Shown here in pieces: positions 7,199 to 8,946 of a DNA stretch of 8,946 nt. The position numbers and the translations under genes were made by a program. Source of the DNA: JADFSZ01 sp022560555 [NCBI: PVC group bacterium] (GTDB lineage Bacteria; GCA-001730085; JADFSZ01); the NCBI GenBank assembly GCA_022560555.1, contig JADFSZ010000062.1:1-8946 (forward strand). Reading direction: 5' to 3'. Each line of letters opens with the position of its first letter. Positions within the stretch are counted from its first letter, which is position 1. The notes under the pieces are model-generated. The model had not been told where the DNA came from and made no database searches. It saw only the letters and a program-made list of their open reading frames with translations.

Positions 7199-7340
7199 CC
7201 GTTATTAGTAAATAGTAAATTGTAAATGGCTAAAAGCGAAAATCGAAACCCGTAAATGGTAAATTGTAAATCGTTAATGGTTAAAAGCAAAAATCAAATG
7301 CCGTACATGGTAACCCGTAAATCGTAAATGGTTAAAAAAC
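7199..7340. repeat. 51-bp imperfect tandem repeat next to the dnaE start
   Basis: Read on the plus strand, units begin at 7215, 7266 and 7317, exactly 51 bases apart. Each opens with GTAAAT, then a GTAAATGG-like block, a TTAAAAGC block, and in the first two units AAAATC and a CCGTAAATGG-like block. Unit 1 and unit 2 differ at only a minority of positions. Unit 3 degrades after about 24 bases, and 7199-7214 resembles the end of a preceding unit. The array ends eight bases from the dnaE ATG, so it forms most of that gene's leader. No coding function is evident. Confidence 0.8.
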
Positions 7341-7386
7341 GAGAGGATTTATTAATCGATAGCTTTACATGGAAGATTTCATTGAC

Positions 7387-7395
7387 ATTGTACCA
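7387..7395 (-). promoter_or_regulatory. Possible extended -10 promoter for dnaE
   Basis: On the minus strand TGGTACAAT has the TGn extension plus TACAAT (5/6 to TATAAT). No recognisable -35 lies at 15-18 bases. Transcription would start near 7380 and give a leader of about 190 bases containing the tandem repeat. It lies in the only non-repeat stretch (about 7341-7440) of the guaA-dnaE gap. Confidence 0.3.
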
Positions 7396-7454
7396 AATTC
7401 TAAGTCATTAATGCATTCATTTTCCAATACTTTTCAAACCTTTCACGAATTACA

Positions 7455-7476
7455 ATTTACAATTTACCATTTACGG
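7455..7476. repeat. Inverted copy of the dnaE-leader repeat
   Basis: These 22 bases are an exact reverse complement of 7250-7271 in the tandem array (core on the minus strand: CCGTAAATGGTAAATTG). The arm ends four bases from the guaA stop codon. With the array it frames about 180 bases, giving a transcript from guaA the potential to fold a long AT-rich stem. It may be a MITE-like arm or one more copy of a dispersed repeat in the opposite orientation. Confidence 0.75.
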
Positions 7477-7479
7477 AAA

Positions 7480-8946
7480 TTATTCCCATTCAATCGTACT
7501 TGGGGGTTTAGAACTAATGTCATAGACCACACGATTAATCCCTCGAACTTCATTGGTGAGCCGGCTTGAAATTGAACTCAACACAGAGTAAGGCAGTTTG
7601 ACCCAGTCCGCCGTCATGCCGTCAGAGCTTTTCACCGACCGAACGGCAATGGTGTATTCATATGTTCTTTCATCCCCCATAACCCCCACCGATTTTATGG
7701 GTAACAATACGGCAAATGTTTGCCACGTTTTGAAATATAATCCGGCCTTTTTTATCTCGCTGACAACAATATGATCCGCTTGACGCAAAATATCCAAGCG
7801 CTTTTTTGTAATTTTTCCCAAGATCCTCACGGCTAGACCCGGCCCGGGAAAAGGTTGCCGCATCAAAATCTCTTCAGGAAGCTTGAGCTCTCGGCCCAAA
7901 ACTCTCACTTCATCCTTGAATAACTCCCGAAGAGGTTCTATAAGTTTTAATCTCATCCTTTTTGGCAATCCCCCCACGTTATGATGACTTTTTATTGTAG
8001 CCGAAGGACCTTTCACGGATATACTTTCAATCACATCGGGATAGAGAGTGCCTTGCGCAAGATACGTCACGTGCCCGATTTTTTTAATTTCCCTTTCGAA
8101 CACATGAATAAATTCTTGTCCGATGATTTTTCGTTTCTTCTCTGGATCTGTCACACCGCTTAATTTCGAAAGAAAATTATGCGTTGCATCCACATAACGA
8201 AAATTTATCTTGAGTTTTTTTCGATACAAACGAATCACCTTTTTCGCTTCATCCAGGCGTAAAAGACCGTTATTCACAAACACACACGTTAATTGTTTTT
8301 TAATCGCTTTATGAAGGATAACAGACGCAACCAAAGAATCCACGCCACCGCTCACACCACAAATCACCCGCTCGTTCCCGACACTCTTTTGGATATCCTT
8401 AATGGAGGCATGAAGTAAATTTGCCATCGTCCATTGACGACGGCAATGACAAATCTTAAATATAAAATTCGCGATCATACGCCCTCCCTTATGCGTATGC
8501 GCCACTTCGGGATGAAACTGCACGCCGTATAGATTTTTATCGCGATGACGAATGGCTGCGTACGGCGCGTTGGAGGTCCGGGCTAAAACATCAAATCCTT
8601 TTGGCAGCCGTGTGGTATGATCCCCATGACTCATCCAAACAGGAACGGATTCCTTCGAAGAAAATCCCGAAAACAGATCAGTGGCTTTTGACACGCTGAT
8701 GCGGGCAAGCCCATACTCTCGACTTTTGGCTTTGGCCACTCGTCCCCCGAGAAGCTTACACATCAGCTGCATACCGTAACAAACGCCTAAAACCGGACGG
8801 TCAAGGTCGAAAAGACCGGAAGGAACATCGGGAGCTTTTTTTCCATAAACACTGGATGGACCGCCCGAAAGAATGATGCCTTTAACAAAAGAATCATTCA
8901 GGACACGCATGGATACATTGTAGGGATGAATTTCACAGTAAACTTT
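7480..8946 (-). CDS. guaA: GMP synthase, glutamine-hydrolysing (5' end outside window)
   Basis: It converts XMP, ATP and glutamine to GMP in the cytoplasm. The window holds 488 residues; about 25 N-terminal residues are missing, since the frame is still open at 8946 (KVYCEIHPYNVS precedes the first internal Met at 8910, matching normal GuaA sequence). Counting from the window edge, the class I amidotransferase domain covers about 1-170 with nucleophile C56 in LGVCYGMQLM and the His-Glu pair H145/E147 in QFHPEV. The ATP pyrophosphatase domain follows with P-loop SGGVDS (199-204). The C-terminal dimerisation domain contains RQPFPGPGLAVRILG and ends in the family-typical KPPSTIEWE. All catalytic motifs are intact. 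It is upstream of dnaE on the same strand. No GC-rich terminator follows the stop, so some read-through into dnaE is possible. guaB is not seen in the window. Confidence 0.98.
   Translation of the reverse strand, partial: KVYCEIHPYNVSMRVLNDSFVKGIILSGGPSSVYGKKAPDVPSGLFDLDRPVLGVCYGMQLMCKLLGGRVAKAKSREYGLARISVSKATDLFSGFSSKESVPVWMSHGDHTTRLPKGFDVLARTSNAPYAAIRHRDKNLYGVQFHPEVAHTHKGGRMIANFIFKICHCRRQWTMANLLHASIKDIQKSVGNERVICGVSGGVDSLVASVILHKAIKKQLTCVFVNNGLLRLDEAKKVIRLYRKKLKINFRYVDATHNFLSKLSGVTDPEKKRKIIGQEFIHVFEREIKKIGHVTYLAQGTLYPDVIESISVKGPSATIKSHHNVGGLPKRMRLKLIEPLRELFKDEVRVLGRELKLPEEILMRQPFPGPGLAVRILGKITKKRLDILRQADHIVVSEIKKAGLYFKTWQTFAVLLPIKSVGVMGDERTYEYTIAVRSVKSSDGMTADWVKLPYSVLSSISSRLTNEVRGINRVVYDISSKPPSTIEWE

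Noticed and set aside
7192-7290. N-terminal extension of dnaE by 33 residues to an upstream ATG at 7290.
   Set aside because: The extension is translated tandem-repeat DNA with no family counterpart. The PHP domain begins right after ATG 7191.
7382-7410. Plus-strand TTGACA as a promoter -35.
   Set aside because: No matching -10 lies 16-18 bases downstream, and no plus-strand gene follows.
7480-8910. guaA as a complete gene starting at the ATG at 8910.
   Set aside because: The frame stays open to the window edge and encodes family-typical sequence (KVYCEIHPYNVS) before this Met, so the true start is outside.

Overview
All genes in this window lie on the minus strand. From right to left, in transcription order, they are guaA (5' end beyond the window), dnaE, a soluble REC-PAS-histidine kinase, a bactofilin fused to a helix-turn-helix (HTH) domain, a small HTH protein with one C-terminal membrane helix, and trpE (3' end beyond the window). 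The long open frames on the plus strand are antisense shadows of these genes. I found no rRNA, tRNA, CRISPR array, transposase or phage gene.

The DNA is moderately AT-rich with ordinary bacterial motifs. Bactofilin, a PHP-containing DnaE of about 1160 residues and a soluble REC-PAS kinase fit a Gram-negative, probably environmental bacterium. My best guess is a candidate phylum such as Omnitrophota or a relative, because bactofilin-HTH proteins and AT-rich short tandem repeats remind me of those genomes. That is memory, not a search, and should be held loosely.

Layout: 7480-8946 is GMP synthase. The region 7192-7479 holds a 51-bp imperfect tandem repeat next to the dnaE start, an inverted copy of the same repeat next to the guaA stop, and a possible extended -10 promoter between them. 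DnaE occupies 3706-7191 and ends inside a GC-rich hairpin (3676-3718) that may be a weak terminator. A good sigma-70-type promoter (3604-3632), bracketed by a 9-bp inverted repeat, then starts a compact unit: kinase, 17 bases, bactofilin-HTH, 125 bases with a hairpin, HTH-membrane protein, 14 bases, trpE.

guaA, dnaE and trpE are housekeeping genes for GMP synthesis, chromosome replication and the first step of tryptophan synthesis. The unusual part is the block between dnaE and trpE. It holds a self-assembling cytoskeletal protein carrying a MerR/excisionase-type HTH, a second HTH of the same general type on a single membrane anchor, and a cytosolic sensor kinase with its own receiver domain. 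I infer a possible membrane-scaffold-DNA (or scaffold-anchor) module, loosely analogous to RodZ-MreB or to bactofilin-ParB arrangements. No sequence evidence proves that the three products work together.
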